A DNA stretch of 64,000 nucleotides from Phenylobacterium sp. (GTDB taxonomy: Bacteria; Pseudomonadota; Alphaproteobacteria; Caulobacterales; Caulobacteraceae): assembly GCF_025934275.1 (NCBI RefSeq), contig NZ_JAICYI010000001.1, positions 103,416 to 167,415 on the forward strand. The letters are read 5' to 3'. This document shows, one piece after another, positions 20,273 to 30,353 of the stretch (the stretch's first letter is position 1; each line of letters begins with the position of its first letter). The notes under the pieces are model-generated. The model had not been told where the DNA came from. It saw only the letters and a list, made by a program, of their open reading frames with translations, and searched no databases. Made by a program: the position numbers and the translations under genes.

Positions 20273-23080
20273 ATGCCCCGCCAAGCCTTCGCCGCCTTCG
20301 GTTTTGTCCTCGCCCTCGCCGTCTCCGCGGCCGCCCAGGCGGCCACCGTGCCGCCGATCCCGTTCACCAAGCGGGTGCTGCCGAACGGCCTGACGGTCCT
20401 GGAATCCCTCGACAAGGCCACGCCCAACGTATCGGTGCAGGTCTGGTACGGGGTGGGCTCGAAGAACGACCCGTCCGGGCGCTCCGGCTTCGCGCACCTT
20501 TTCGAGCACCTGATGTTCAAGGCGACGAAGGACCTGCCGCCGGAGAGCTTCGACCGGCTGACCGAGGACGTCGGCGGCCTGAACAACGCCTCCACCTACG
20601 ACGACTTCACCAACTATTACGAGGTCGTCCCGGCCAACCACCTGCAGCGGCTCTTGTGGGCCGAGTCCGAGCGCATGGGCTCGCTGGTGGTGGACAAGGC
20701 GGACTTCACCTCCGAGCGGCAGGTGGTCGAGGAAGAGCTCCGCCAGCGCGTGCTGGCCGCGCCCTACGGCCGTCTGTTCGCGCTCTACGTGCCGGAGGCC
20801 ACCTATCGGGTTCACCCGTACCACCGGCCAGGCATCGGCTCGATCGCCGATCTCGACGCCGCCACGCTCGACGACGTCCTGGCTTTCCACCGGACCTATT
20901 ATCGCCCGGCCGACGCGGTGCTGATCGTCGTCGGCAACTTCGATCCCGCGCAGCTCAACGCGTGGGTCGACAAGTACTTCGCCCCGCTCGACAATCCGAA
21001 GGCGCCGATGCCGCGGGTCACCGCGGTCGAGCCGCCCCGCAAGGGACCTGGCGTGTTCAACGGCTATGGGCCGAACGTGCCGCTGCCAGCGGTCGCCATC
21101 ACCTGGCTCGCCCCCTCGGCCCGCAGTCCCGACGCCCCGGCGCTCACCGTGCTCGACGCGGTGCTCTCGGCCGGCAAGTCGTCGAGGCTCTACGACAGCC
21201 TGGTCTACCAGAAGCGGATCGCGACCGAGATCTACTCCAACGCCGATCTGCCGGAGCAGCCGGGCAATTTCATGGTCGGCGCGGTGATGGCCTCGGGCCA
21301 CTCGATCGACGAGGGCGAGAAGGCGCTGCTGGCCGAAGTCCAGCGCCTGCGCACGGCTCCGCCCTCGGCGGAGGAGCTGGAGGCCGCCAAGAACCAGCTG
21401 ATCGCAGGCAAGCTGCGCGAGCGCGAGACTCTCGAGGGCCGCGGCTTCGCGCTCGGCTACGCCAAGTGGATCGAGGGCGATCCGGCGAAAGCCAACACCG
21501 ACCTCAGCGCGATCCAGCAGGTCAGCGCCGCCGACGTCGAGCGGGTCGCGGACAAGTACCTCGATCCGGACAAGCGGATGACCATCCGTTATCGCCCGGA
21601 GACCGCGCGCCCGAAGGGCGAGTCCGCGCCGCCCGCGCCGGCCCCGCCGAAGCGCGTGGTGAGGTACGTCGGCCCGGTCTTCACGCTCGCCCCGCCGGCC
21701 AAGCGCCAGGCGCCTCCGCCGATCGGCAAGCCGGTGCAGCCGGTGCTGCCGAGGCCGGCCGAGCGCACGCTCGCCAATGGGCTGCGGGTGATCGTCGCGC
21801 GCTCGTCCGACCTGCCGCTGGTCACCGGCGACCTCACCTTCAAGACCGGCGCCTGGGCCGATCCGCCGGGCCTCGCAGGCGACGTCGCCATGACCGCCGA
21901 CATGCTGACCGAGGGCACCACCACTCGCTCGGCCCAGGAGATCGCCCGCCAGGTCGAGCGGCTGGGCGCGACCCTGGAGTCCGGCGGCGGCCTGGAATCG
22001 TCCTCCGTCACGCTCAACGTCATGCCGGACAAGCTCTCGGTCGCCATGCCGATCATGGCCGATGTGACGAAGAACCCCGCGTTCGCCGCCGAGGAGCTGG
22101 CCCGCCAACGCCAGCTCGCGCTGGATTCCCTCCGGGTCGCCTATCAGGAACCCGGCCAGCTCGCGGCCTACGCCGCGGCCCCGGTGGTGTTCGGCGGCAC
22201 GCCCTTCGGCCACGTGCCCTCCGGCACGCCGGAAAGCCTGCCGAAGCTGAAGCCCGCCGACCTCGTCGCGGTGCATCAGCAATGGTTCCGGCCCGACAAT
22301 GCGATCCTGGTGTTCACCGGCGACATCACGCCCGAGCAGGGCTTCGCGCTGGCGGAAAAGGCGTTCGGCGACTGGCCCGCGCCCGCCGCCGCGCTGCCGT
22401 CCCCGCCGGTCATTCGGCCGAATCCGACGCCGCGCGCCATCGCCATCGACCTGCCGGGCACGGGCCAGGCGGCGGTCACCGTGGTCAAGCCCGGCATTCC
22501 GCGCAGCAGCCCCGACTACTACACCGGCATCGTCGCCAACACCGTGCTCGGCGGCGGCTATTCGGCGAGGCTGAACGAGGAGATCCGCATCAAGCGCGGG
22601 CTCTCCTATGGCGCCTCCTCGCGGCTGGCGGCCAACCGCACCACGGGCTCCTTCCGGGCTGCGGCTCAGACCAAGAACCAGTCCGCGCCGCAGGTGCTGG
22701 AACTGATCGAGCAGGAGATGGCCAAGCTCGCCGCGGCGCCGGCCGGCGCGGAGGAGCTGAAGGCCCGCAAGTCGGTGCTGGTGGGCAGCTTCGGCCGCGA
22801 TCTGGCGACCACCGGCGGCCTCGCCGACATCCTGGGCGGTCTCGCCCTCTACGGCGTGCCGCTCGACGAGATCACCCGCTACACCGCCAAGGTCGACGCC
22901 GTGACGGCGCCCGAGGTGCAGGCCTTCGCCGCCCGCGTGCTCGACCCCAGGGGCGCCAGCGTCATCGTCGCCGGCGACGCCAAGGCCTTCACCGCCGGCC
23001 TGAAGGCCAAGGCTCCTGGCCTGGAGGTGATCCCCGCCGCAGACCTGGACTTCGACAATCCGAGCCTGCGGAAGCGATGA
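20273..23080 (+). CDS. Secreted M16 zinc peptidase, two-domain fusion
   Basis: The 935-residue protein has a signal peptide (ending AAAQAATVPP) and two M16 units in one chain. The first carries the zinc motif HLFEH (residues 75-79, HxxEH) and the downstream glutamate in ERQVVEEELRQR, so it is catalytic. The second half (from about residue 510, RTLANGLRVIVARSSDLPLV) lacks HxxEH and is the substrate-cradling partner, as in other fused M16 enzymes. A Pro/Ala-rich linker (about residues 445-500) joins the halves. It probably degrades peptides in the periplasm. Length is normal for such fusions. Confidence 0.93.
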   Translation: MPRQAFAAFGFVLALAVSAAAQAATVPPIPFTKRVLPNGLTVLESLDKATPNVSVQVWYGVGSKNDPSGRSGFAHLFEHLMFKATKDLPPESFDRLTEDVGGLNNASTYDDFTNYYEVVPANHLQRLLWAESERMGSLVVDKADFTSERQVVEEELRQRVLAAPYGRLFALYVPEATYRVHPYHRPGIGSIADLDAATLDDVLAFHRTYYRPADAVLIVVGNFDPAQLNAWVDKYFAPLDNPKAPMPRVTAVEPPRKGPGVFNGYGPNVPLPAVAITWLAPSARSPDAPALTVLDAVLSAGKSSRLYDSLVYQKRIATEIYSNADLPEQPGNFMVGAVMASGHSIDEGEKALLAEVQRLRTAPPSAEELEAAKNQLIAGKLRERETLEGRGFALGYAKWIEGDPAKANTDLSAIQQVSAADVERVADKYLDPDKRMTIRYRPETARPKGESAPPAPAPPKRVVRYVGPVFTLAPPAKRQAPPPIGKPVQPVLPRPAERTLANGLRVIVARSSDLPLVTGDLTFKTGAWADPPGLAGDVAMTADMLTEGTTTRSAQEIARQVERLGATLESGGGLESSSVTLNVMPDKLSVAMPIMADVTKNPAFAAEELARQRQLALDSLRVAYQEPGQLAAYAAAPVVFGGTPFGHVPSGTPESLPKLKPADLVAVHQQWFRPDNAILVFTGDITPEQGFALAEKAFGDWPAPAAALPSPPVIRPNPTPRAIAIDLPGTGQAAVTVVKPGIPRSSPDYYTGIVANTVLGGGYSARLNEEIRIKRGLSYGASSRLAANRTTGSFRAAAQTKNQSAPQVLELIEQEMAKLAAAPAGAEELKARKSVLVGSFGRDLATTGGLADILGGLALYGVPLDEITRYTAKVDAVTAPEVQAFAARVLDPRGASVIVAGDAKAFTAGLKAKAPGLEVIPAADLDFDNPSLRKR

Positions 23081-23090
23081 CCTCTCCCCA

Positions 23091-24389
23091 TCAAGGCGCG
23101 GACATCGTCCACCGTCCGAGCTCCGGCTCGCGGCCGATCAGCGCCAGGCCGGAGGCGATGGATTCCAGCTCCGCGCCGGTCTCGATGCGCTCGGCCGCGA
23201 ACCGCCGCTGGAAGATGGCGCGCACGGCGGGCGCCAGCGAGGAGCCGCCGGTCAGGAACACGCGGTCGATCTGCGGCGCCGTCAGCCTCGCTTCCGTGAG
23301 CGCCCGGTCCACGGCGGTCTCGATCTGGGCGAGTTCGGGGGCGATCCAGGCCTCGAACTCGGCCCGCGCCACCTCGCGCACGATCGCGATCGAACCCGCC
23401 TCGAAGCGGAACTCCGCGTGCGACTCGACCGAGAGGGCCTCCTTCAGCCGCGAAACCGCGTGGTAGAGCCGATAGCCGTAGTTCTCGTCCAGGGTCTCCA
23501 CCAGCCGGGCGATCTTCGCGGGCTCGCTCGCCTCGCGCACCAGCCGGCGGATCTCGCGCATGTCGCGGCTCATCCGCATCAGCGCCAGCTGGTCCCAGCG
23601 AGCGAACGCCGCATAGTATCGATTAGGGATCGGCAATACCTTGCCGTAGCTCACATAGCTCGAACCCTTGCCGAGCGCCGGGGCGACCAGCTGGTCGATG
23701 ATCCGGTAGTCGAAGGCGTCGCCGGCCACGCCCACGCCCGAGCGGCCCAAGGGCGCGGCGCGCAGCTCGCCCGCCTGCGCCTCGAAGCGGATGATCGAGA
23801 AGTCGCTCGTGCCGCCGCCGAAGTCGCCGACCAGCACGGTGGCGTCGCCGGTCAGGCCGCGCGCGAAGAAGAACGCGGCGCCCACGGGCTCGTAGGCGTA
23901 GAGGATCTCGGCGAAGCCCAGCCTGCGGAACGCCGTCTCGTAGCGCGTCAGCGCCAGCGGCTCCGATGGGGCGGCGCCGGCGAAGGTCACCGGACGACCG
24001 ACGATGACGCGCTCCGGCAGCGCGGCCATCTCCGCGCCGGCGTAGTCCCGGAGCTTCAGCAGGAAGGTCGACAGCAGGTCCTCGAAGCGGTAGCGGCGGC
24101 CGAGGATCTGCGTCTCGGTGAAGCTCTCGGCGGCCGCGAACATCTTGAATGACTGAATGAAGCGGGTCTCGACCGGATCCTCGACATAGGCCTCGATGGC
24201 CCAGGGGCCGGCCGCGATGGTGCGCTCGGCCGGCCTCTCCGCAGGCGCGTGGAAGGACAGGCAGCTGCGGAACGCGAACAGCTCCCCCTCAGGCGCCTGA
24301 AACCGCGCCAGCTGCGCCGGCCCGGCCTCTTCGGCCAGGGCGACGACGGTGTTCGTGGTGCCGAAGTCGATGCCAAGGCTCGTCGCCAT
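23091..24389 (-). CDS. YegD-type Hsp70 family protein
   Basis: The 432-residue protein is an actin/Hsp70-fold ATPase without the substrate-binding C-terminal domain of DnaK. It starts LGIDFGTTNTVVALAEEAG (phosphate 1), has LVGDFGGGTSDFSIIRF (phosphate 2) and VFLTGGSSLAPAVRAIFQRRF (adenosine motif). This composition matches YegD, whose cellular role is unclear. It converges with the M16 peptidase gene across 10 bp. The ATG at 24389 sits directly before the conserved N-terminus. Upstream lies an intergenic repeat rather than an operon partner. Confidence 0.9.
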   Translation of the reverse strand: MATSLGIDFGTTNTVVALAEEAGPAQLARFQAPEGELFAFRSCLSFHAPAERPAERTIAAGPWAIEAYVEDPVETRFIQSFKMFAAAESFTETQILGRRYRFEDLLSTFLLKLRDYAGAEMAALPERVIVGRPVTFAGAAPSEPLALTRYETAFRRLGFAEILYAYEPVGAAFFFARGLTGDATVLVGDFGGGTSDFSIIRFEAQAGELRAAPLGRSGVGVAGDAFDYRIIDQLVAPALGKGSSYVSYGKVLPIPNRYYAAFARWDQLALMRMSRDMREIRRLVREASEPAKIARLVETLDENYGYRLYHAVSRLKEALSVESHAEFRFEAGSIAIVREVARAEFEAWIAPELAQIETAVDRALTEARLTAPQIDRVFLTGGSSLAPAVRAIFQRRFAAERIETGAELESIASGLALIGREPELGRWTMSAP

Positions 24390-24465
24390 GCCGTCCCCCT
24401 CCGGCGAAAGGGGCGGGGCATAGCAAACAACTCGGTGATCGCGGAAGCCCTTAGTTGCTCTCGCC

Positions 24466-24577
24466 GGGGGGAGCTGTCCTGGAGGGACTGAGAGGGTTTC
24501 CGCTCAGAAGGCGCAGCTGCAAGCTGGCGAGTGAAACCCCCTCCGGCGCTCTGCGCCACCTCCGCTGCGGGGGAGGA
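24466..24577. repeat. Palindromic intergenic repeat, about 110 bp
   Basis: The element starts GGGGGAGCTGTCC-TGGA-GGGACTGAGAGGG and ends AACCCCCTCCGG...GCGCCACCTCCGCTGCGGGGGAG. It shares end motifs, order and spacing with 14711-14810 and, more weakly, with 52434-52536. The outer parts pair with each other (GAGGGTTTC with GAAACCCCCTC). It lies between the tail of maeB and the head of the YegD gene, both on the minus strand, and stops 7 nt short of the maeB stop codon. Confidence 0.75.
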
Positions 24578-24583
24578 ACTTCG

Positions 24584-26872
<2,289 letters not shown>

Positions 26873-26991
26873 CCGGCGGCGGCATCCTCGAGCGCAAGAC
26901 TGCGGTGGGGCGCCACCTATAGAGAGCCGCGCCGCATCGAACAACCTTCGGCGCAGCCCTCTCCTGGACGCAGGCGCCGCGCCCATAGGCT

Positions 26992-27600
26992 CTAGGCGTC
27001 GGCCTGGGCCGGGCCGTCGTCCGTCGTGGGTCGCCCCGAGGCGAGGAGCGCGAACAGAACGCCCAGCACCGGCAGCACGTCCGCCTCGGGCTCGATCGCC
27101 TTGCGCACTTCGCTGCCGATCGCCACTGCGGCGATCAGTTCCGCCAGCAATCCGGGATCGACGCCGCGCCTGGCCGCCAGCGGCTGGGCGATGTCTCCGA
27201 GCGCCTCGATCAGCTGGGCGCGACTGCGCAGATAGATCGACCTCAGGCCCGCATTGCCGATGGCTTCGGCCCAGATGCGGAGGTCGTACTGATTGACCTG
27301 GGCCGCCTCGGGCCGGCTGAATTCGCTCAGGAACATGCGAAGCCTAGTCAACGGGTCGAGCCCGCTTCGGGCGGCGTCCATGCGCGCCGCCGACTGCTGA
27401 GCTCCCAGCTCGGCCATGGCGGCGATGATCGCCTCCTTGCTGTCGAAGTAGGTGTAGACCGCGCCGGGGCTGAGGCCGGCCTCGCGGCAGATGTCCAGGA
27501 TGGTGGTCTCCGCGAAGCCCTGGCGGGCGAACCTGCGGGCGGAGGCGAGCAGGATCTGACGTTTTCGCTCAGACTTGCGAGCTTCCGAGATCTTCGGCAT
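26992..27600 (-). CDS. TetR/AcrR family transcriptional regulator
   Basis: The 202-residue protein has the TetR N-terminal HTH (RQILLASARRFARQGFAET then TILDICREAGLSPGAVYTYF and DSKEAIIAAM) and a variable ligand-binding half from residue 60. It diverges from the CPBP gene; the 98-bp gap contains an AT-rich palindrome over a promoter (27646-27678), so it likely represses both its own gene and the CPBP gene. The inducer is unknown. The C-terminal domain resembles the QacR/YsiA-like group but this is not firm. Confidence 0.9.
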   Translation of the reverse strand: MPKISEARKSERKRQILLASARRFARQGFAETTILDICREAGLSPGAVYTYFDSKEAIIAAMAELGAQQSAARMDAARSGLDPLTRLRMFLSEFSRPEAAQVNQYDLRIWAEAIGNAGLRSIYLRSRAQLIEALGDIAQPLAARRGVDPGLLAELIAAVAIGSEVRKAIEPEADVLPVLGVLFALLASGRPTTDDGPAQADA

Positions 27601-27645
27601 CGCGAAATCGAACAGCCGTTCGCGTTGCCCGTCAATCCTCCGACC

Positions 27646-27678
27646 TTGACGACTTAAAACAAAACGTCTATTCGTTTT
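27646..27678 (+). promoter_or_regulatory. Promoter with overlapping TetR-type operator
   Basis: TTGACG (27646-27651), a 17-bp spacer and TATTCG (27669-27674) form a near-consensus promoter for the rightward CPBP gene. The inverted repeat AAAACG (27661-27666)-TCTATT-CGTTTT (27673-27678) covers the spacer and the -10, the usual position of a TetR-family operator. The stretch is AT-rich against a GC-rich background. Repression by the divergent TetR product is the simplest reading. Confidence 0.65.
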
Positions 27679-27698
27679 TTAAATAGGAGGGTGACGAT

Positions 27699-28662
27699 AT
27701 GACGGAACGAGCGGCGCAAGGCGGGCGGCGGGCGGCGGGCGGCGTACTTCTATCTCCTGGCGACGGCGCTCGGCCTCGCGGGTTGGGTTCCGTACGGCGC
27801 GCAACAGGCCGGAATCCTCCGCACGCACCTGTCGGCGGACCTGCCGCTGATCGCCCAGTACAGCCCGACCGTGGCGGCGCTCGTCCTGGTGGGCCTTGAA
27901 GGCGGCTGGGACGGCCTCGCGCGCTTCCTTCGTCGATCGTTGAACCCGAGGGTGGGCTGGCGCTGGTTCGCGATCGCGGCGCTGATTCCGCCGGCGATGG
28001 CCTTGACCCTGGTGGGGCTTCAGGCGGCCGCCGGCCACGCGCCGCCGCTGGCGGCGCTGGGGGCCTGGCACACCCATGTCGCGGCCTTCGTGGTCGGGAC
28101 TTCGGGGGGCCTCGCCTCGTCGGGCGCTCTGCAAGGCCTGGCGCATCTGTCTTCGCAGGGACCGGCGTCGGCCGCGCTGGTGGTGATCGGCCTTGCCCTC
28201 GCCAACGGCGGCGTCTCCGAGGAGGCGGGCTGGCGCGGCTACGCTATGGCCGCGCTGGCGCCCGGCCGCCGCGCGCTCACGGCGGCCCTGATCGTCGGGG
28301 TCATGTGGGGACTGTGGCACACCGGACCGGTGTTCTGGACCGGAGTGTTCAGGTCGGATTGGCGGGTGCTGGCGATTCCGGTCGAATACACCCTTGGCGC
28401 GATCCCCCTGGCGGTGATGATCGGTTGGGTGTTCCTGCGGGCGAACGGCAGCCTTCTGCCGGGCATGGTCTTCCACGCCTCCTACAACTCCACCTGCCTC
28501 TTCCTCACCGCCTTGTCGACCCCGGGCCGGCCCGTGGTTTCGGTCCTGGCCTGGCTGGCCGCCACCTATGTGGCTGCGGCCCTGGTGGCGGCGATCGGCC
28601 GGCGGACGCTTCTGGGCCGTGCGAGCGCCGCCGAGTCCCGACCCCTCGTCCAGGTCGCCTGA
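27699..28662 (+). CDS. CPBP-family intramembrane metalloprotease, out of frame at a 7-bp repeat
   Basis: From about 27745 the frame encodes a CPBP/Abi-type membrane protein with about seven helices: AYFYLLATALGLAGWVPYGA (helix 1), the glutamate motif SEEAGWRGYAMAAL, LWHTGPVFW, and HASYNSTCLF with a late histidine. These carry the EExxxR and H motifs of the protease family. The only good start is the ATG at 27699 (AGGAGGG 7 nt upstream), but it is one frame off. Between them lies a 3.6-unit GGCGGGC repeat (27720-27744). Removing one unit joins them perfectly (MTERAAQGGRRAAYFYLL). A GTG at 27871 would give 263 residues but lose helix 1. So the gene is either phase-variable and off, mutated, or misread. 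Confidence 0.75.
27720..27744 (+). repeat. Heptanucleotide tandem repeat (GGCGGGC)3 GGCG
   Basis: Three full copies and a partial copy of GGCGGGC occupy codons 8-16 counted from the ATG at 27699. Because seven is not a multiple of three, gain or loss of a unit shifts the reading frame, as at contingency loci. The downstream CPBP frame is restored by loss of one unit (or gain of two). Confidence 0.85.
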
Positions 28663-28769
28663 TCGCGGCCGCCTTCGCCGCTGGCCCGGCTCGCGTGACT
28701 CAGGCGGTGACCGCCGGGCCGCACGGGCCGCGCGGCGGCCGCCAGAGCTTCGCGGTGAGGTGAGATCGC

Positions 28770-28798
28770 TTGACAGATTCGTAAGTTAGTACTTACTG
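28770..28798 (+). promoter_or_regulatory. Promoter and ArsR-type operator of the arsR-AHSA1-GST cluster
   Basis: TTGACA (28770-28775), 17 bp, then TTACTG (28793-28798). The spacer and -10 contain the inverted repeat GTAAGT-TAGT-ACTTAC (28781-28796), positioned for autorepression by the ArsR protein encoded next. The -10 ends only 6 nt before the ATG at 28805, so transcription should begin at or next to the start codon, giving a leaderless mRNA. Confidence 0.7.
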
Positions 28799-28804
28799 TA
28801 AGCA

Positions 28805-29125
28805 ATGGCTAACGCGAACGCCTTCGCCGCCCTGGCCGATCCCACCCGCCGCGAGGTGTTCGAGCGCCTCGCCCGGGGACCGCGCTCGGTGGGCGAACTG
28901 GCGCAGGGCCTGCCGGTCTCGCGGCCGGCGGTCTCGCAGCACCTGAAGGTGCTTAAGGAGGCGGGGCTCGTGACCGACCGCCCGGAAGGCGCCCGCCGCG
29001 TCTATCAGATCGATCCCCAGGGCCTCGGCCAGATCCGCGCCTGGCTGGACCGTTTCTGGGAAGCCGCCCTGGAGGCCTTCAAGGCCGAGGTCGAGCGCGA
29101 GGATCCGGAGGGGACGAACCCATGA
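28805..29125 (+). CDS. ArsR/SmtB-family transcriptional regulator
   Basis: The 106-residue protein is a winged helix: ALADPTRREVFERLARGPRS, then VGELAQGLPVSRPAVSQHLK (recognition helix), then VLKEAGLVTDRPEGARRVY (wing). No cysteine metal site is visible, so it belongs to the non-metal group that accompanies SRPBCC/AHSA1 proteins. It overlaps the AHSA1 gene by 4 nt (ATGA). No Shine-Dalgarno precedes its ATG, consistent with the leaderless promoter at 28770-28798. It probably represses its own operon, with release by a ligand of the partner proteins. Confidence 0.92.
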   Translation: MANANAFAALADPTRREVFERLARGPRSVGELAQGLPVSRPAVSQHLKVLKEAGLVTDRPEGARRVYQIDPQGLGQIRAWLDRFWEAALEAFKAEVEREDPEGTNP

Positions 29126-29595
29126 GCCAGACCATCAGGCCCGCGGACATCCGCAAAAGCTTCGTGGTCCGCGCGACACCGGAGAAGGCCTGGGCGGTGT
29201 TCACCTCAGGCTTCGGCCGGTGGTGGCCCAAGACCCATTACATCGGGCCCTCGCCGCTCACTGACGCGGTGGTCGAGCCGCGGGCCGGCGGCCGCTGGTA
29301 CGGCGTCCACGCGGACGGCGTCGAGCGGCCGTGGGGTGCGGTGCTGGCGTGGGAGCCGCCCCGCCGTCTCCTGCTCGACTGGCAGATCTCCCACGAGTGG
29401 GGCTATCAGCCCGACCTCCACACCGACGTCGAGGTGCTGTTCGTCCCGGTGGGCGACGGCGAGACCCGCATCGACTTCACGCACCGCGACCTCGAGCGCT
29501 TCGGCGACAGCGAGGCGGCCGCGGCGACCCGCGCAGGAATGGACCGCGGCTGGGGTCTCATCCTGGAAGCCTTCAAGGTCGCCGCCGAATCCTGA
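29122..29595 (+). CDS. AHSA1/SRPBCC-family protein (ArsR partner)
   Basis: The 157-residue protein has the Bet v 1-like fold of the AHSA1 group: FVVRATPEKAWAVFTSGFGRWWPK at the N-terminus, VVEPRAGGRWYGVHADGVE, VLAWEPPRRLLLDWQI, and a C-terminal helix with GWGLILEAFKVAA. Such proteins are very often encoded directly after a small ArsR regulator, as here, and may bind the operon's inducing ligand; evidence for this is circumstantial. Its start overlaps the arsR stop. The GST gene follows after 29 nt. Confidence 0.9.
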   Translation: MSQTIRPADIRKSFVVRATPEKAWAVFTSGFGRWWPKTHYIGPSPLTDAVVEPRAGGRWYGVHADGVERPWGAVLAWEPPRRLLLDWQISHEWGYQPDLHTDVEVLFVPVGDGETRIDFTHRDLERFGDSEAAAATRAGMDRGWGLILEAFKVAAES

Positions 29596-29624
29596 GTTCC
29601 ACCCCCGGACAAGAGGAGAAAGCC

Positions 29625-30284
29625 ATGTCCGAAGTGATCGTCTACGGCATCCCCGGAAGCCCCTATGTGCGCATGCCGCTGCTCGCCTGCGAGGAGAAGG
29701 GCGTCCCTTACACCCTCTCGGCCATGGAGTTCGGCAAGACCAAGACGCCCGAGCATCTGGCGCGCATGCCGTTCGGCCGCATTCCCTACATCCAGCACGA
29801 CGGCTTCTGGCTTTACGAAGCCGACGCCATCATCCGCTACATCGACCAGGCCTTCGAAGGCCCGAGTCTCACCCCCTCGGCGCCCAAGGCCCAGGCCCGC
29901 ATGAATCAGGTGATGGGCATCGTCGACTGGTACGTCATGCCCGCGATCAGTTCGGCCATCGGCTTCAATCGCATCGTCAAGCCGATCTTCGGCCTGCCGG
30001 TCGACGAGGCGGCGGTGGCCGCGGCCCTTCCCCAAGCGCGGGTCTGCATCCGGGCGCTGGAGGAGATCCTGGACGACAAGCCCTATTTCGCGGGCGACGC
30101 GGTTTCGCTGGCCGACTTGATGGCCGTCGCTCACCTCGATCTCCTCCCGCAGTCTCCGGAGGGCGCCAACATCATGGCGGGCTCGCCCCTCCTCGCCTGG
30201 CTGGAGCGCATGGCCGCGCGGCCCAGCGTGGCCAAGACCACCCTGCACAAGTTGATGAACCTCCGCGAGCCCGAGGCGGCCTAG
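29625..30284 (+). CDS. Glutathione S-transferase family protein
   Basis: This 219-residue protein shows the thioredoxin-like N-terminal domain (VIVYGIPGSPYVRMPLLACE, with the active Ser/Tyr in SPY), the cis-proline segment FGRIPYIQHDGFWLYEADAI, then the all-helical C-terminal domain with DDKPYFAGDAVSLADLMAVA, the N-capping motif. It probably conjugates glutathione to an electrophile; the substrate is unknown. AAGAGGAG lies about 7 nt before the ATG. It is likely in one transcript with arsR and the AHSA1 gene, so the cluster may handle a small toxic compound. Confidence 0.92.
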   Translation: MSEVIVYGIPGSPYVRMPLLACEEKGVPYTLSAMEFGKTKTPEHLARMPFGRIPYIQHDGFWLYEADAIIRYIDQAFEGPSLTPSAPKAQARMNQVMGIVDWYVMPAISSAIGFNRIVKPIFGLPVDEAAVAAALPQARVCIRALEEILDDKPYFAGDAVSLADLMAVAHLDLLPQSPEGANIMAGSPLLAWLERMAARPSVAKTTLHKLMNLREPEAA

Positions 30285-30300
30285 GCTCGGCTTGACCCTG

Positions 30301-30351
30301 GCGCCTCCCCCGGGCGACACACGGCGATCAGCCGCTCGCCGGGGGAGGCGC
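30301..30351 (+). promoter_or_regulatory. Large inverted repeat between the GST gene and dapB
   Basis: The 5' arm GCGCCTCCCCCGGGCGA (30301-30317) pairs with the 3' arm TCGCCGGGGGAGGCGC (30336-30351), 16 pairs with one bulged G and an 18-nt loop. There is no T-tract, so it is not a classic intrinsic terminator. The 3' arm contains GGGGGAGG, which is the only apparent ribosome binding site for dapB, and pairing would hide it. Confidence 0.65.
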
Positions 30352-30353
30352 AC

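Noticed and set aside
18413..22282. A 1,289-codon open frame spanning the carboxylesterase and antisense of the M16 peptidase.
   Set aside because: Only the last 525 codons are the esterase with a signal peptide. The rest is the shadow of the M16 gene on the other strand.
30301..30351. Reading the GST-dapB inverted repeat as an intrinsic terminator.
   Set aside because: The stem is strong, but no T-run follows on either strand, and it overlaps the dapB ribosome binding site. It was kept as a regulatory candidate instead.
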